A stretch of DNA of 64,000 bases from Ruminococcaceae bacterium UBA3215 (GCA_002363155.1 DEWH01000005.1:59680-123679); one strand, 5' to 3'; counted from the stretch's first letter, positions 16,005 to 24,790 are shown. Numbers and translations are program-made. The notes: generated by a model from the letters alone, not told the origin.

Positions 16005-16478
16005 TTAATCCTCTATCCAGACCTTCTTCATAATTACCGGAGTCTTCGGCTTGTCGGAGTAGTCGGTCTCGGTCTCCGCGATCTCATCTACCGCGTCCAT
16101 ACCGTCGATAACCTTTCCGAATGCCGCATAGCTTCCGTCAAGGTGCGGAGCGTCCTTGTGCATGATGAAGAACTGGCAGCTTGCGGAGTTCGGATCCGCA
16201 GCTCTCGCCATGGAGATAACACCGCGGGTGTGCTTAAGATCGTTCTCAAAGCCGTTGGCAGCAAACTCACCCTTGATATGCTCGCCGGAATTGCCTGTGC
16301 CGTTTCCGTGAGGGCAGCCGCCCTGGATCATAAAGCCGTATATTACTCTGTGGAATGTAAGCCCGTTGTAGAAGCCCTTGTTTACCAGCTTTTCAAAGTT
16401 TGCCACCGTCTCCGGCGCGATTTCCGGATAAAGCTCCAGCTTTATCTGCTTTCCGTTTTCAAGTTCGATTATTACCAT
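16005..16478 (-). CDS. Peptidyl-prolyl cis-trans isomerase, cyclophilin type
   Basis: 157 residues, a single cyclophilin domain with no signal peptide, so a cytoplasmic prolyl isomerase assisting folding. Hallmarks are YNGLTFHRVIYGFMIQGGCP, GEFAANGF, ISMARAADPNSASCQFFI and FGKVIDGMDAVD. The active-site Arg sits in FHRV and the Phe/Gln in QFFI. It lies between the transglutaminase-like gene (1-base gap) and ung, in one minus-strand run. Confidence 0.95.
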   Translation of the reverse strand: MVIIELENGKQIKLELYPEIAPETVANFEKLVNKGFYNGLTFHRVIYGFMIQGGCPHGNGTGNSGEHIKGEFAANGFENDLKHTRGVISMARAADPNSASCQFFIMHKDAPHLDGSYAAFGKVIDGMDAVDEIAETETDYSDKPKTPVIMKKVWIED

Positions 16479-16479
16479 T

Positions 16480-17802
16480 TCAGTTTTTCCTTCCGTTTAT
16501 AATTGTTTTTATAAGTATTGCTCCTGCCGCGATCACAGCCACCGCAAGTACAGCAATAATAACGTAAAATACCGTTCCGTCAGCATTTTCTATGCTTTTC
16601 GGCTCATTTTCCGGAGCAATTCCGGTCTGAGTTGTTTCCGCGGGAGCGGTTTCGCTGTCCTCTGCCGCTGTGTCCTGGGTTTCAGCGGCAGTTTCTCCCG
16701 TCTCGCCGTCACCGCCTCCTATCGGCGCAGTCTCCGTCTTTGCGGAGAAATAACTGCGTCTTTCTGCCTTGTCGGCACGGTGGCTGTGAGCGAATGCCTC
16801 ATCGCTGATGTCGAAGAACATCGGGCGCGTTTTGATATTGTTGAACTCGCCGTTCTTGTAAACTCCGGTGCCGTCCCAGCAGGGATCGACCCATACCCAC
16901 CGCGACTCCTTCTCATAGTAGAAAGCCGCAAATTCGTGGTTCTGTACGCCGTCTGCCAGCGTTTCGTAAGGCATACTTTCGGTTATCACGCCGCCCTTGA
17001 TGTTAACGGCATCTATCCCCGCAGCCTCCGCCATAGCGCAGAAGAGGTTCGCAAATCCGGCACAGGTAGTCCTGTCCGAGCGCAGTACGTTGTACAGCGC
17101 TATCGTGTTTATATCGACGTCCGTTACCCTCGCATCTTCGTCATAGAATATTGTTCCCGCTACAAATTCGGAAATAGCGCGGGCCTTTTCGTAATCGTCC
17201 TCGATGCCTTCCGTGACGTTGCCGGTAAGCGCCTGTATCTGTTCGAGAGCGGTATTTATCTCTGCCGGATCAGCCGAGGGGCTGAGATACAGTGCGGCCG
17301 CCTGCGCCGGAGCCTCGTAGATATGCTCAAAAACATTCCGGTTCAACTTTTCAAGCCCGTTCAGCGGGAAATACCAGCCGGAACCGTCGTAGAATATGCG
17401 GTACTGCATAACAAGATCGCTGTCGGTTTTGAGAAGGAGGATATACGCTCCTTTTTCCGGCGCAAGAGTGAGTACAGCATCGTATGTGCCGTCCTTCTGC
17501 GCATTCATGGAATAGGTGCCGGAAGCGTCTTCGAGAGTTTTTATGAACATCTTCCGTATCTTTGCGGAAGTGTATTTTCCCCGCGCTTCGATCCTGTTCC
17601 CGGCGGCTTCTATAACAGAATAGTTATCCTCCGTAGCTGAGGTGCGGAGGATATTTGTTCTGCCGGGCGGTTCGGTGTAGTCTTCCGAGTGTACGGTGAG
17701 CCGGAACAAAACGGCAGCCGCGAATATCAGAAAACAACACATAAAAATCAGTTTTACCCGCTTTTCGTAAGAAAAGCGGGCGTGGATATGATAAGAGTGC
17801 AT
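16480..17802 (-). CDS. Membrane-anchored transglutaminase-like protein
   Basis: 440 residues. An N-terminal membrane segment at about 18-35 is followed by an extracellular region. The transglutaminase-like core has Cys247 in RTTCAGFANLF, His289 in NHEFAAF and Asp306 in WVWVDPCWDG, the expected catalytic triad order. An acidic Thr/Glu-rich linker and a second membrane helix near 415-435 (YVIIAVLAVAVIAAGAILI) end the protein. Such proteins act as proteases or in cross-linking at the cell surface; the substrate is unknown. It starts 18 bases after pilT, with only a weak ribosome-binding site. Confidence 0.8.
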   Translation of the reverse strand: MHSYHIHARFSYEKRVKLIFMCCFLIFAAAVLFRLTVHSEDYTEPPGRTNILRTSATEDNYSVIEAAGNRIEARGKYTSAKIRKMFIKTLEDASGTYSMNAQKDGTYDAVLTLAPEKGAYILLLKTDSDLVMQYRIFYDGSGWYFPLNGLEKLNRNVFEHIYEAPAQAAALYLSPSADPAEINTALEQIQALTGNVTEGIEDDYEKARAISEFVAGTIFYDEDARVTDVDINTIALYNVLRSDRTTCAGFANLFCAMAEAAGIDAVNIKGGVITESMPYETLADGVQNHEFAAFYYEKESRWVWVDPCWDGTGVYKNGEFNNIKTRPMFFDISDEAFAHSHRADKAERRSYFSAKTETAPIGGGDGETGETAAETQDTAAEDSETAPAETTQTGIAPENEPKSIENADGTVFYVIIAVLAVAVIAAGAILIKTIINGRKN

Positions 17803-17820
17803 AGGATCTTTGTGCGTAAA

Positions 17821-18867
17821 TCAGACCATCTTTCTGAATTCTTCCTTGTCCGGGCTGTACATCATAGCCACTTCACGGGTGATGACGCCGTCGCGGGCAA
17901 GTCTCTTAAGGCTCTCGTTCATGGTCCTCATTCCGGCTGAAACGTTGGAAGCCATTACCTGCTCGATAAGGTGGGTCTTTTCGGTACGGATATCGTTTGC
18001 GCAGGCGTCGTTGTTTATGAGTATCTCGAATGCCGCAACACGTCCTCTGTCTGTGTTGATGCAGGGCAGGAGCGCCTGCGAGATAACGCCTCTGAGGTTC
18101 TGGGAGAGCTGCATGCGGATCTGGTTCTGCTCTTCGGACGGAAATACGTCGATGATACGGTTGACTGTCTGCGCAGCGCCGGTGGTATGGAGAGTACCGA
18201 GAACGAGATGTCCTGTTTCGGCGGCGGTTATAGCAAGACGGATAGTTTCGAAGTCACGCATCTCTCCGACGAGGATAACGTCCGGATTCTCACGAAGGCC
18301 GCTTCGCAGCGCGGTATTGAAGTCGGAAACGTCGGTGCCGATCTCACGCTGGTGGATAGTAGCAAGCTTGGGCTCGTAGATATACTCGACAGGATCCTCG
18401 ATTGTGAGAATGTGGCAGGGGCGGACGTTGTTTATCTGATCTACCATTGTTGCAAGAGTGGTGGACTTTCCGGAACCGGTAGGCCCGGTAACGAGGATAA
18501 GTCCCTTCATCTCTTTGGTAAGCTCGATAGCCGCATTCGGGAGCATGATGTCCTTGAATGAGGGAACGTGTTCGTTGAGCAGTCGGATAGCAGCGGCAAG
18601 CTTACCGCCGTTCTGGTGGTAAACATTGACTCTCTGGCGTCCGCCGGTAGAGCAGGTGAAGGAGAAGTCGATATCACGACCTTCGCCGACGCGTCTTTCC
18701 TGATCTGCGGAGAGCATGGAGAGGATAAGCTTGTTTGTATCGTCGTCCTTCATATCGAACTTTTTAAGGTCGCCGTTTATACGGATAGATGTAGGAGCGC
18801 CAACGGTAAGATGCACGTCGGACGCGTTTTTGCTTCTTGCAAAATTAATAAGCTGATCTAATGTCAT
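17821..18867 (-). CDS. pilT: PilT-type twitching ATPase
   Basis: 348 residues, the normal PilT length. It is a hexameric ATPase that retracts type IV pili. Landmarks are an N-terminal PAS-like region with ASDVHLTVG, Walker A GPTGSGKS (128-135), Asp box ILTIEDPVEY, Walker B DVILVGEMRD, His box GHLVLGTLHT and a C-terminal IRTEKTHLIEQVM segment matching the PilT-specific retraction motif. No other pilus gene is in the window, so the partner machinery must lie elsewhere. It sits 41 bases after the CobU-like gene and probably shares its promoter. Confidence 0.9.
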   Translation of the reverse strand: MTLDQLINFARSKNASDVHLTVGAPTSIRINGDLKKFDMKDDDTNKLILSMLSADQERRVGEGRDIDFSFTCSTGGRQRVNVYHQNGGKLAAAIRLLNEHVPSFKDIMLPNAAIELTKEMKGLILVTGPTGSGKSTTLATMVDQINNVRPCHILTIEDPVEYIYEPKLATIHQREIGTDVSDFNTALRSGLRENPDVILVGEMRDFETIRLAITAAETGHLVLGTLHTTGAAQTVNRIIDVFPSEEQNQIRMQLSQNLRGVISQALLPCINTDRGRVAAFEILINNDACANDIRTEKTHLIEQVMASNVSAGMRTMNESLKRLARDGVITREVAMMYSPDKEEFRKMV

Positions 18868-18908
18868 GGCTTTATTCCTGTCCTTTCATTGCCGGTTGAT
18901 ACTGTTGC

Positions 18909-19451
18909 TTACTTTATTCTGAACTGAATACCGCTTACGGAGAGGTAAACCTCCTGGGCGGTGTTTGCAATACGCTGGTTTACCGCACCGAGTATATCTC
19001 TGAAAGATGTCTGCTCGCTGCTGAGGGGCATTACCGAGAATCCGGGTTCGAGGGTGATTATGACGAGAGCTCCGTTTATCTCAACTACCTTATCCATACA
19101 TTCTATGACCTTGTTGACAGCCTCGGAACGTATCGTTTCATACTCTTCCTTTGTGATATTGTTGATATCGGCGGCTTTTTCGCGCATAAGGCTTGCGACG
19201 TAGCTTCCGAGATCATCTAAAATGAAGAACTTGTGATCCTTTATCAGCGGAACGGGATCCTTGACATCGTTCACAATCTCCCATTCAACTTCATTTTCCT
19301 TTGTGGAATACTCCAGTCGGTGGAGCGTCTCCTCGGGCATCTCGGGACTCGTATTCATGTAAAGAACATTGTCGCACGTCCTGAAATATGAGATCGCCCA
19401 GCGGCTTTTTCCGCTTGCTGCTCCGCCTGTAACGAGGGTTATGCTTGCCAT
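18909..19451 (-). CDS. CobU-like adenosylcobinamide kinase/guanylyltransferase
   Basis: 180 residues from the ATG at 19451, which has GGGAGG 10 bases upstream; an ATG nine bases earlier is too close to that site. The P-loop GGAASGKS is at 9-16. The C-terminal pattern SSEQTSFRDILGAVNQRIAN with a closing V-x-L-x-V-x-G is typical of CobU, which phosphorylates and then guanylylates adenosylcobinamide in B12 nucleotide-loop assembly. The middle is divergent, and no other cobalamin gene or riboswitch is nearby, so a different nucleotide-dependent role next to pilT is possible. Confidence 0.75.
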   Translation of the reverse strand: MASITLVTGGAASGKSRWAISYFRTCDNVLYMNTSPEMPEETLHRLEYSTKENEVEWEIVNDVKDPVPLIKDHKFFILDDLGSYVASLMREKAADINNITKEEYETIRSEAVNKVIECMDKVVEINGALVIITLEPGFSVMPLSSEQTSFRDILGAVNQRIANTAQEVYLSVSGIQFRIK

Positions 19452-19534
19452 TTTGTTCATACCTCCCGAGGCTCCTTTGAATTGTAAGATTTAAACCGCA
19501 TATTTTAACCATAACAGAAAAAATACACATTTTA

Positions 19535-19563
19535 ATTATATACAATTTTATGAAAAAAGTCAA
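19535..19563 (-). promoter_or_regulatory. Promoter of the cobU-like/pilT unit
   Basis: Minus strand: TTGACT (19563-19558), 17 bases, TATAAT (19540-19535). The ~75-base leader shows no cobalamin-riboswitch features. Confidence 0.75.
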
Positions 19564-19619
19564 GTTTTTTCTTCCTGTGATAGTGTTTTGCCGGCAGCAA
19601 AATATTGCACAAAAAGGAC

Positions 19620-19648
19620 TTGTATTATTTGTTTATTTGTGATATAAT
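19620..19648 (+). promoter_or_regulatory. Promoter of the small membrane protein gene
   Basis: TTGTAT at 19620-19625, 17 bases, TATAAT at 19643-19648. It is divergent from the promoter at 19535-19563. Confidence 0.65.
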
Positions 19649-19697
19649 AAATAATATATGTTTATTATATAGTATATTTCAAAAGGGGATAATATCA

Positions 19698-20261
19698 ATG
19701 GACAGATTTTCGGAACAGCTTGTCACCAAACAGTCCACCGGCAGGGATATGTTTCTTCGCGGGCTATATCTCGCGGCTGCGTTGCTGCTTGTTGCGGCAT
19801 TTGTGTTCTTTCTCGGTGCATTCGGGCTGTGGATACTCGTGATCGCGCTTTCCGCGGCAGTTGTATGGGGGCTGGTCTGGCTGATACAGGGTACCTTTAT
19901 AGAGTACGAGTATATCGTGACCAACGATGACCTCGATATCGACAAGATCATCGGAAAGCGCAAGCGCAAGCGCCTTATTACGGTAAGCCTCCGCTCGGTA
20001 AAGGAGATCGCGGAATATACCGGCGACAAGGCGGTGAACGCGGATGTGAGCGTTATTGCCCATGACGAGACAGGTGTGGGAATGTTCTATATCGTGAGCG
20101 AGTCCGACAAGTACGGCGATCTTGCCGTTATCTTCAACCCGGACAAGCGTACTTTATATAATATGATCGGCGGTTTCGCTCCCGCGGTAAGAGCAAAGTA
20201 CAACGAGCTTTATGAGCAGGTCGCGCCTTCCGATGCGGAAAAAGACGCAAATAACGACTGA
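19698..20261 (+). CDS. Small membrane protein of unknown function (DUF6106-like)
   Basis: 187 residues from the ATG at 19698, after AAAAGGGGATAATATCA. The N-terminus is cytoplasmic (MDRFSEQLVTKQ). Two closely spaced membrane helices lie at about 20-70, followed by a basic loop (IIGKRKRKRL) and a soluble alpha/beta region resembling a PH-like membrane-associated domain (EYEYIVTNDDLDIDKI, VSLRSVKEIAEYTG). I recall this layout in Clostridia as DUF6106, unverified. It is probably monocistronic. Confidence 0.6.
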   Translation: MDRFSEQLVTKQSTGRDMFLRGLYLAAALLLVAAFVFFLGAFGLWILVIALSAAVVWGLVWLIQGTFIEYEYIVTNDDLDIDKIIGKRKRKRLITVSLRSVKEIAEYTGDKAVNADVSVIAHDETGVGMFYIVSESDKYGDLAVIFNPDKRTLYNMIGGFAPAVRAKYNELYEQVAPSDAEKDANND

Positions 20262-20334
20262 TATCAACATATTGTATTTTGCAATAACTTTTACACAATA
20301 TACAGAATTTGCCGTCAGCCGATAATAAAATTTT

Positions 20335-20405
20335 TCGGAAAAATTTCGGGCAATCTGAAACTTTTTTGACCAAATCTCCTACTACCTATATGTAGGGGGT
20401 AAAAA
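20335..20405 (+). promoter_or_regulatory. Candidate alternative-sigma promoter and leader of the sigma factor operon
   Basis: TGAAACTTTTTTGACC at about 20357-20372 resembles a -35 of ECF-type promoters (GAAAC). A CTAC-CTATAT-GTAG inverted repeat and a GGGGG run follow just before the gene. No sigma-A promoter is seen here, so autoregulation is suspected but unproven. Confidence 0.35.
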
Positions 20406-20419
20406 GCGAGGTGAGCTTT

Positions 20420-20962
20420 TTGGGAAGCGATGCGCTTGATGCCTATTTCAACAAAGTCTATGGCGATACGTTCAAAGCGGTGTCGCGCTTCGTTGTCAGC
20501 AAATGCGGCAGCGTGCAGGACTCCGAGGACATCGTTCAGAATATCTATACCCGTTTTTATCAGCGCATTGCCAAAAAAGGGTACGAAGATATCGAAAGCG
20601 CCGAGGCTTTTGTTATCAATATCGCGAAGTTTGAATGCAGAAATTACTTCGGCTCGATCAAGAAAAACAGCGTAAGCACAAGCTTCGCTGATTATACCGA
20701 AGAACAGATGGTCGAGATCGAAGCCGAGATGTCAAAAGAGCAGAAAAGCCTTGAAGACGTACTCTGCAACGAGATGCTCGCAAAACAGATCTTCGAGGAT
20801 ATCGCAAGAGACGATCCCGTTATCGGACGTATCTTCTATCTGCATTTCGTATGCGATATGAAGCTCGACGAGATCGCCAGAGAGCTTGATCTTACCCTTT
20901 CTTCCGTGAAAAATAAGCTCTATCGTACAATAGAACGCCAGAAGAAGAAATTCAATCTTTAA
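20420..20962 (+). CDS. ECF-like sigma-70 family RNA polymerase sigma factor
   Basis: 180 residues from TTG at 20420, placed five bases after GAGGTGA; a GTG at 20411 is the alternative but lies inside that site. Region 2 is visible as VQDSEDIVQNIYTRFYQRI and AEAFVINIAKFECRNYF, region 4 as a helix-turn-helix MKLDEIARELDLTLSSVKNK. No region 1 or 3 is evident, the size expected of an extracytoplasmic-function sigma factor. The next gene, 36 bases on, encodes a membrane protein with a short cytoplasmic N-terminus, the usual genomic partner (anti-sigma). Confidence 0.9.
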   Translation: MGSDALDAYFNKVYGDTFKAVSRFVVSKCGSVQDSEDIVQNIYTRFYQRIAKKGYEDIESAEAFVINIAKFECRNYFGSIKKNSVSTSFADYTEEQMVEIEAEMSKEQKSLEDVLCNEMLAKQIFEDIARDDPVIGRIFYLHFVCDMKLDEIARELDLTLSSVKNKLYRTIERQKKKFNL

Positions 20963-20998
20963 TGCCCTTAAAATCAATAGGAAAGGAGGAACAGCCTG

Positions 20999-22885
20999 AT
21001 GAATAAAAACGACTTTTATAAGGAGCTTTTTGAAAGATACGCTCTCGATGAAGAGAAAATACGTCAGAACGCCCTTAAAGCCGCTAAAACTCCCGCCTGG
21101 AAAAGAGCCGTAAGCACTCACTGGAAGACCGCTGTCGGCGCAGCTGCGGCAGTTGCGGTAACAGTCGGCGCAGTCACCTATATCGCGGGTCAGAACCCCG
21201 TTATAGATATTGTTCCCTCCGAGACTATGCTCTCCGCTTCGCAGAGACTTAAGGACGCAGAAGACAACTATATGAATACAGCGTCCGAGAACGAGGGTAT
21301 GACAGATATATATGTCTCCTTTGCCGAAAATGTGTGTTACAGCGATATGAAAGTATCGTTCTCGGCAGTTCCCGATGCAGATGATATTACAGTTGAAGCG
21401 CTCTACCTTTCGGACGGTACGCTCCTCAAGGGAAGAGCCGATATAGATGCTTACGCCGAAACAAATTCCGCCGATAAGGCAATAGCCGGCGCAAAGCTTT
21501 ACGCTCCCGCGAAATGTCTGCGCGATATATGGGATCTCTCTTCCGTAAATATCGCAGAGCTCGCTTCGCAGGATCTTAACGACGACACATTCGTGCCTAT
21601 TGCTGATGAAGACCCGCTCAGAGGCGATTCCGATACCGCTTCGACAACAGCCGCTCCGGAAGTTCCCGCTTCTACCACGGAGTTCTCGTTCGTTACAGAG
21701 AAGCCTGTCAGTGAGACATCATACAGTGCTTCCGTTCAGCCGGTAACTTCGGAAATCACGGAGGATCCCGAACTTGAGGATCCCGAGCAGTCGCAGGCAC
21801 CCGATTATACAGAACCCGAAAACGACGATACAACTCAGCCTGCCGAAACAGATGAGCCCGATATCGTTATAGAAGAGACTGATGAACCCGATGAGACAGC
21901 CGCCGAAAGCGATGTTCCCGCAGTAACAGATGTTCCGCAGACTTCCGAAAGTGAGATCAGCGTAGCCGTTACCGAGATATCCGACGCTCCCGATATCGGT
22001 CTTATGACACAGGTATATCAGCTTAATGTCGAAAATGCGCTCGACACGATCCTTGTGGGCAACTACGCTGTGGTTCTTAACAGAAACGCAGTTTACTGCT
22101 ACACCCTCGGCGGGCTTGCAGCACAGCCGAAGGTCTGCGAGATATCCAATCCGAAGGCTGCCTATACTGACAACGGCAATGTGATAATCACCGGCTGCGG
22201 TCAGGACGGACTCAGAAATGTCATCGTGGTGCTCGATACCGCGTCCGGCATCTTCTACAGCAGCGATGTAAGGACCAGCCTCGGCGAATCCGAGATCGGC
22301 ACGATCAACTACGCTGCGGCAGAGGGGAAATTCTTCCTCAAGGCAGTATCCGCGTCCAAGACCTATATCTATGAAATAACTCTCAACGCGGAGACCGGTA
22401 TCCAGTTCCGCCCGCTGTTTGAGTACTCCGGAGCAGTTTCGCTCGCCGGATACAGGAACAACAGGCTCTGGTTCACCGCCGCAGACGAGAATTTAAGTTA
22501 CAGTCTCTATTCGTTCGACTGCACAAACGGCGCGCTCAGGACCGACTACACGTTCAAAGCCGAATGCAAGATACGCAGAAGTGCTTCCTTTGACAGCTTC
22601 ATAGTTTCCGTAAACAACGAAGATGAAGGCATTACCGAATCCTTCGTTTATGACGTAAGCCGTGAAATGCTGATAAAGACCGAGCTTGGCGGAGAATCCG
22701 CGATAGCTGTGAAGCACGGCAGCATCTATATCGGCACAAACGGCAAGAACTACACTCTCAATTCAGACGGTTCGCTTACCGAAACGAACGCCCGCATTGA
22801 TTTCGCCGGCAAGCCTGCCACGAATTACAACATCTATTCCGCAGATGCCGAAAAGGTTGTAGTTTCCGAGAAACACGGCTGGTAA
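20999..22885 (+). CDS. Anti-sigma-like transmembrane protein with large extracellular domain
   Basis: 628 residues with a strong GGAAAGGAGGAA site. The cytoplasmic N-terminus is only ~42 residues (MNKNDFYKELFERYALDEEK). One membrane helix is at about 43-65, then an extracellular stretch, a Thr/Pro/Glu/Asp-rich linker at ~205-330, and a C-terminal domain of repeated beta-strand segments (~335-628) consistent with a beta-propeller-like sensor. Position after the sigma factor suggests that the N-terminal helices hold the sigma factor and the outer domain receives a signal, possibly carbohydrate or wall related. No classical zinc anti-sigma motif is seen. Confidence 0.65.
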   Translation: MNKNDFYKELFERYALDEEKIRQNALKAAKTPAWKRAVSTHWKTAVGAAAAVAVTVGAVTYIAGQNPVIDIVPSETMLSASQRLKDAEDNYMNTASENEGMTDIYVSFAENVCYSDMKVSFSAVPDADDITVEALYLSDGTLLKGRADIDAYAETNSADKAIAGAKLYAPAKCLRDIWDLSSVNIAELASQDLNDDTFVPIADEDPLRGDSDTASTTAAPEVPASTTEFSFVTEKPVSETSYSASVQPVTSEITEDPELEDPEQSQAPDYTEPENDDTTQPAETDEPDIVIEETDEPDETAAESDVPAVTDVPQTSESEISVAVTEISDAPDIGLMTQVYQLNVENALDTILVGNYAVVLNRNAVYCYTLGGLAAQPKVCEISNPKAAYTDNGNVIITGCGQDGLRNVIVVLDTASGIFYSSDVRTSLGESEIGTINYAAAEGKFFLKAVSASKTYIYEITLNAETGIQFRPLFEYSGAVSLAGYRNNRLWFTAADENLSYSLYSFDCTNGALRTDYTFKAECKIRRSASFDSFIVSVNNEDEGITESFVYDVSREMLIKTELGGESAIAVKHGSIYIGTNGKNYTLNSDGSLTETNARIDFAGKPATNYNIYSADAEKVVVSEKHGW

Positions 22886-22948
22886 ACAGCCTCGCGAATA
22901 TATAAATATCCTCCTGTGAAATATCGCAGGAGGATTTTCCATTATATT

Positions 22949-23143
22949 CAGCAGAGAATAACTAACCGAGGTGGTGTCGCTGCCGTTTTATATGCGCGCA
23001 TCGTGCGCGCTTTTGACGGCAACTACCATTGCTTCGTACAATGCACCCGCCCATTGAAGAATGTCGCTGCGCATTTCGCCGCGGGGCGTTCCCCGCCGCC
23101 GTCCGCGTAGGACACGCGCGAAAGCGCCGGTGCAGGAACTGAC
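22949..23143. repeat. Composite hairpin repeat at the 3' end of the ABC-F gene, with nested two-hairpin cassette
   Basis: It begins GCAGAGAATAACTAACCGAGG and is split by the two-hairpin cassette (TGCCGT/ACGGCA around a GCGCGCA stem at 22981-23021; CATTG/CAATG at 23027-23043). It resumes with CACCCGCCCATTGAAGAATG, then GCGGGG-CGTT-CCCCGC (23081-23096), GTCC-GCGTA-GGAC (23101-23113) and GCGC-GAAA-GCGC (23116-23127). Confidence 0.8.
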
Positions 23144-24757
23144 TTACAGTGTAAACGTGCCGCCGGTCTGAGCCTTGCGCCAATCGACGTACTCCTCGTA
23201 GGTGCCGATCTTGTCCCAGCAGCCCTTGTCCTTGATCTCGATGATGCGGTTTGCGACAGTCTGAACTATCTCATGGTCGTGGGAAGCAAACAGCACAACG
23301 CCCTTGAAGTCGCGGAGTCCGTTGTTTACCGCGGTTATACTCTCAAGGTCGAGGTGGTTGGTGGGGCGGTCGAGAATAAGCGCGTTGGACTTGAACAGCA
23401 TCATACGCGAGAACATACATCTTACCTTTTCGCCTCCGGACAGTACATTTACCGGCTTGAAGATGTCGTCGCCGGAGAACAGCATTCTTCCGAGGAATCC
23501 GCGCAGATAAGTCTCTGTAACATCATCGGAGTACTGTCTTATCCAGTCGAGTATCGACATATCGCAGCCTGCGAAGAAATGGTCGGAGTCGATAGGGAAG
23601 TAGCTTGTCGATATCGTGCTTCCCCACTTATAGGTCCCTTCGTCCGGCTCGATCTCGCCGGTGATAATGCGGAACAGCGTAGTTATCGCGATCTCGCTTT
23701 CGCCGAGGAATGCGATCTTGTCCTCGCGTCCTACGGTGAACGAAACATCGTCCAGTACCTTCACGCCGTCAACTGTCTTGGAGATACCGCTTACCTGCAG
23801 TATGTCCTTGCCCGGCTCTCTGTCCATATCGAAGCCGATGAAAGGGTAGCGGCGGCTCGATGCCGGCATTTCCTCAACTGTGAGCTTATCCAGCAGCTTT
23901 CTTCTCGATGTAGCCTGCTTGGACTTGGATTTATTCGCGGAGAAGCGCTGAATGAACATCTGAAGTTCCTTGATCTTCTCCTCGTTCTTCTTGTTCTGCT
24001 GCTTTATCATGCGCTGTATCAGCTGTGAGGACTCATACCAGAACTCATAGTTGCCGACATACATCTTTATCTTGCCGTAGTCTATATCTACCGTATGGGT
24101 GCAGACGTTGTTGAGAAAGTGGCGGTCGTGGGAAACAACAATGACAGTTCCGAAATATTCCGCAAGAAACTCCTCCAGCCATGCTACAGCGTCGATATCA
24201 AGGTGGTTGGTAGGCTCGTCCATAAGGATAATATCCGGGTTTCCGAAGAGAGCCTGTGCCAGCAGTACTTTTACCTTCTCGTTACCGGAAAGGCTTGACA
24301 TCTGGCTGTACATTATGCTCTCGTCAAGACCGAGACCCTGCACCAGCTTGGAAGCATCGCTTTCAGCCTCCCAGCCGTTCAGCTCGGCGAACTCGGCTTC
24401 AAGCTCACTTGCGCGGTTGCCGTCCTCCTCCGAGAAGTCCTCTTTTGCGTAAAGGGCGTCCTTCTCCTTCATAACGTCATAAAGGCGCTTATTGCCCATT
24501 ATAACGGTATCCTGGACGGTATATTCGTCAAAAGCGAAGTGATCCTGGCGCAGCACGGACATACGCAGGTCTTTCGGTATTGTTACGCTTCCGGTTGTCG
24601 GCTCCAGTTCACCGTTGAGTATTTTAAGGAATGTGGACTTTCCGGCACCGTTCGCGCCGATAACTCCGTAGCAGTTGCCTTCCGTGAAAAGCAGATCGAC
24701 ATTCTTGAACAGCGTCTGTCCGCCGAACTGCAGGCTTACATTTGAAACTGTTATCAT
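23144..24757 (-). CDS. ABC-F family ATPase with degenerate second nucleotide site
   Basis: 537 residues from the ATG at 24757, after TGGAGGATAATA. Two nucleotide-binding domains and no membrane segment mark an ABC-F protein acting on ribosomes. Domain 1 is complete: GANGAGKS (34-41), LSGNEKVKVLLAQAL, LMDEPTNHLD. In domain 2 the Walker A region reads LGESEIAITT without the Lys, and Walker B reads LILDRPTNHLD with Arg where the catalytic Glu is usual; the signature LSGGEKVR is intact. It most resembles the YbiT/YkpA group. Whether it gives antibiotic protection is unknown. It has its own promoter at 24791-24819. Confidence 0.9.
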   Translation of the reverse strand: MITVSNVSLQFGGQTLFKNVDLLFTEGNCYGVIGANGAGKSTFLKILNGELEPTTGSVTIPKDLRMSVLRQDHFAFDEYTVQDTVIMGNKRLYDVMKEKDALYAKEDFSEEDGNRASELEAEFAELNGWEAESDASKLVQGLGLDESIMYSQMSSLSGNEKVKVLLAQALFGNPDIILMDEPTNHLDIDAVAWLEEFLAEYFGTVIVVSHDRHFLNNVCTHTVDIDYGKIKMYVGNYEFWYESSQLIQRMIKQQNKKNEEKIKELQMFIQRFSANKSKSKQATSRRKLLDKLTVEEMPASSRRYPFIGFDMDREPGKDILQVSGISKTVDGVKVLDDVSFTVGREDKIAFLGESEIAITTLFRIITGEIEPDEGTYKWGSTISTSYFPIDSDHFFAGCDMSILDWIRQYSDDVTETYLRGFLGRMLFSGDDIFKPVNVLSGGEKVRCMFSRMMLFKSNALILDRPTNHLDLESITAVNNGLRDFKGVVLFASHDHEIVQTVANRIIEIKDKGCWDKIGTYEEYVDWRKAQTGGTFTL

Positions 24758-24790
24758 TATTATCCTCCATAATCGCACATTATAGATATC

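Noticed and set aside
19452..19534. Cobalamin riboswitch upstream of the CobU-like gene
   Set aside because: The leader is about 75 bases, AT-rich and lacks a B12-box or the size needed.
20411..20419. GTG at 20411 as start of the sigma factor
   Set aside because: It lies within the GAGGTGA ribosome-binding site, whereas TTG at 20420 has ideal spacing; the difference is three residues.
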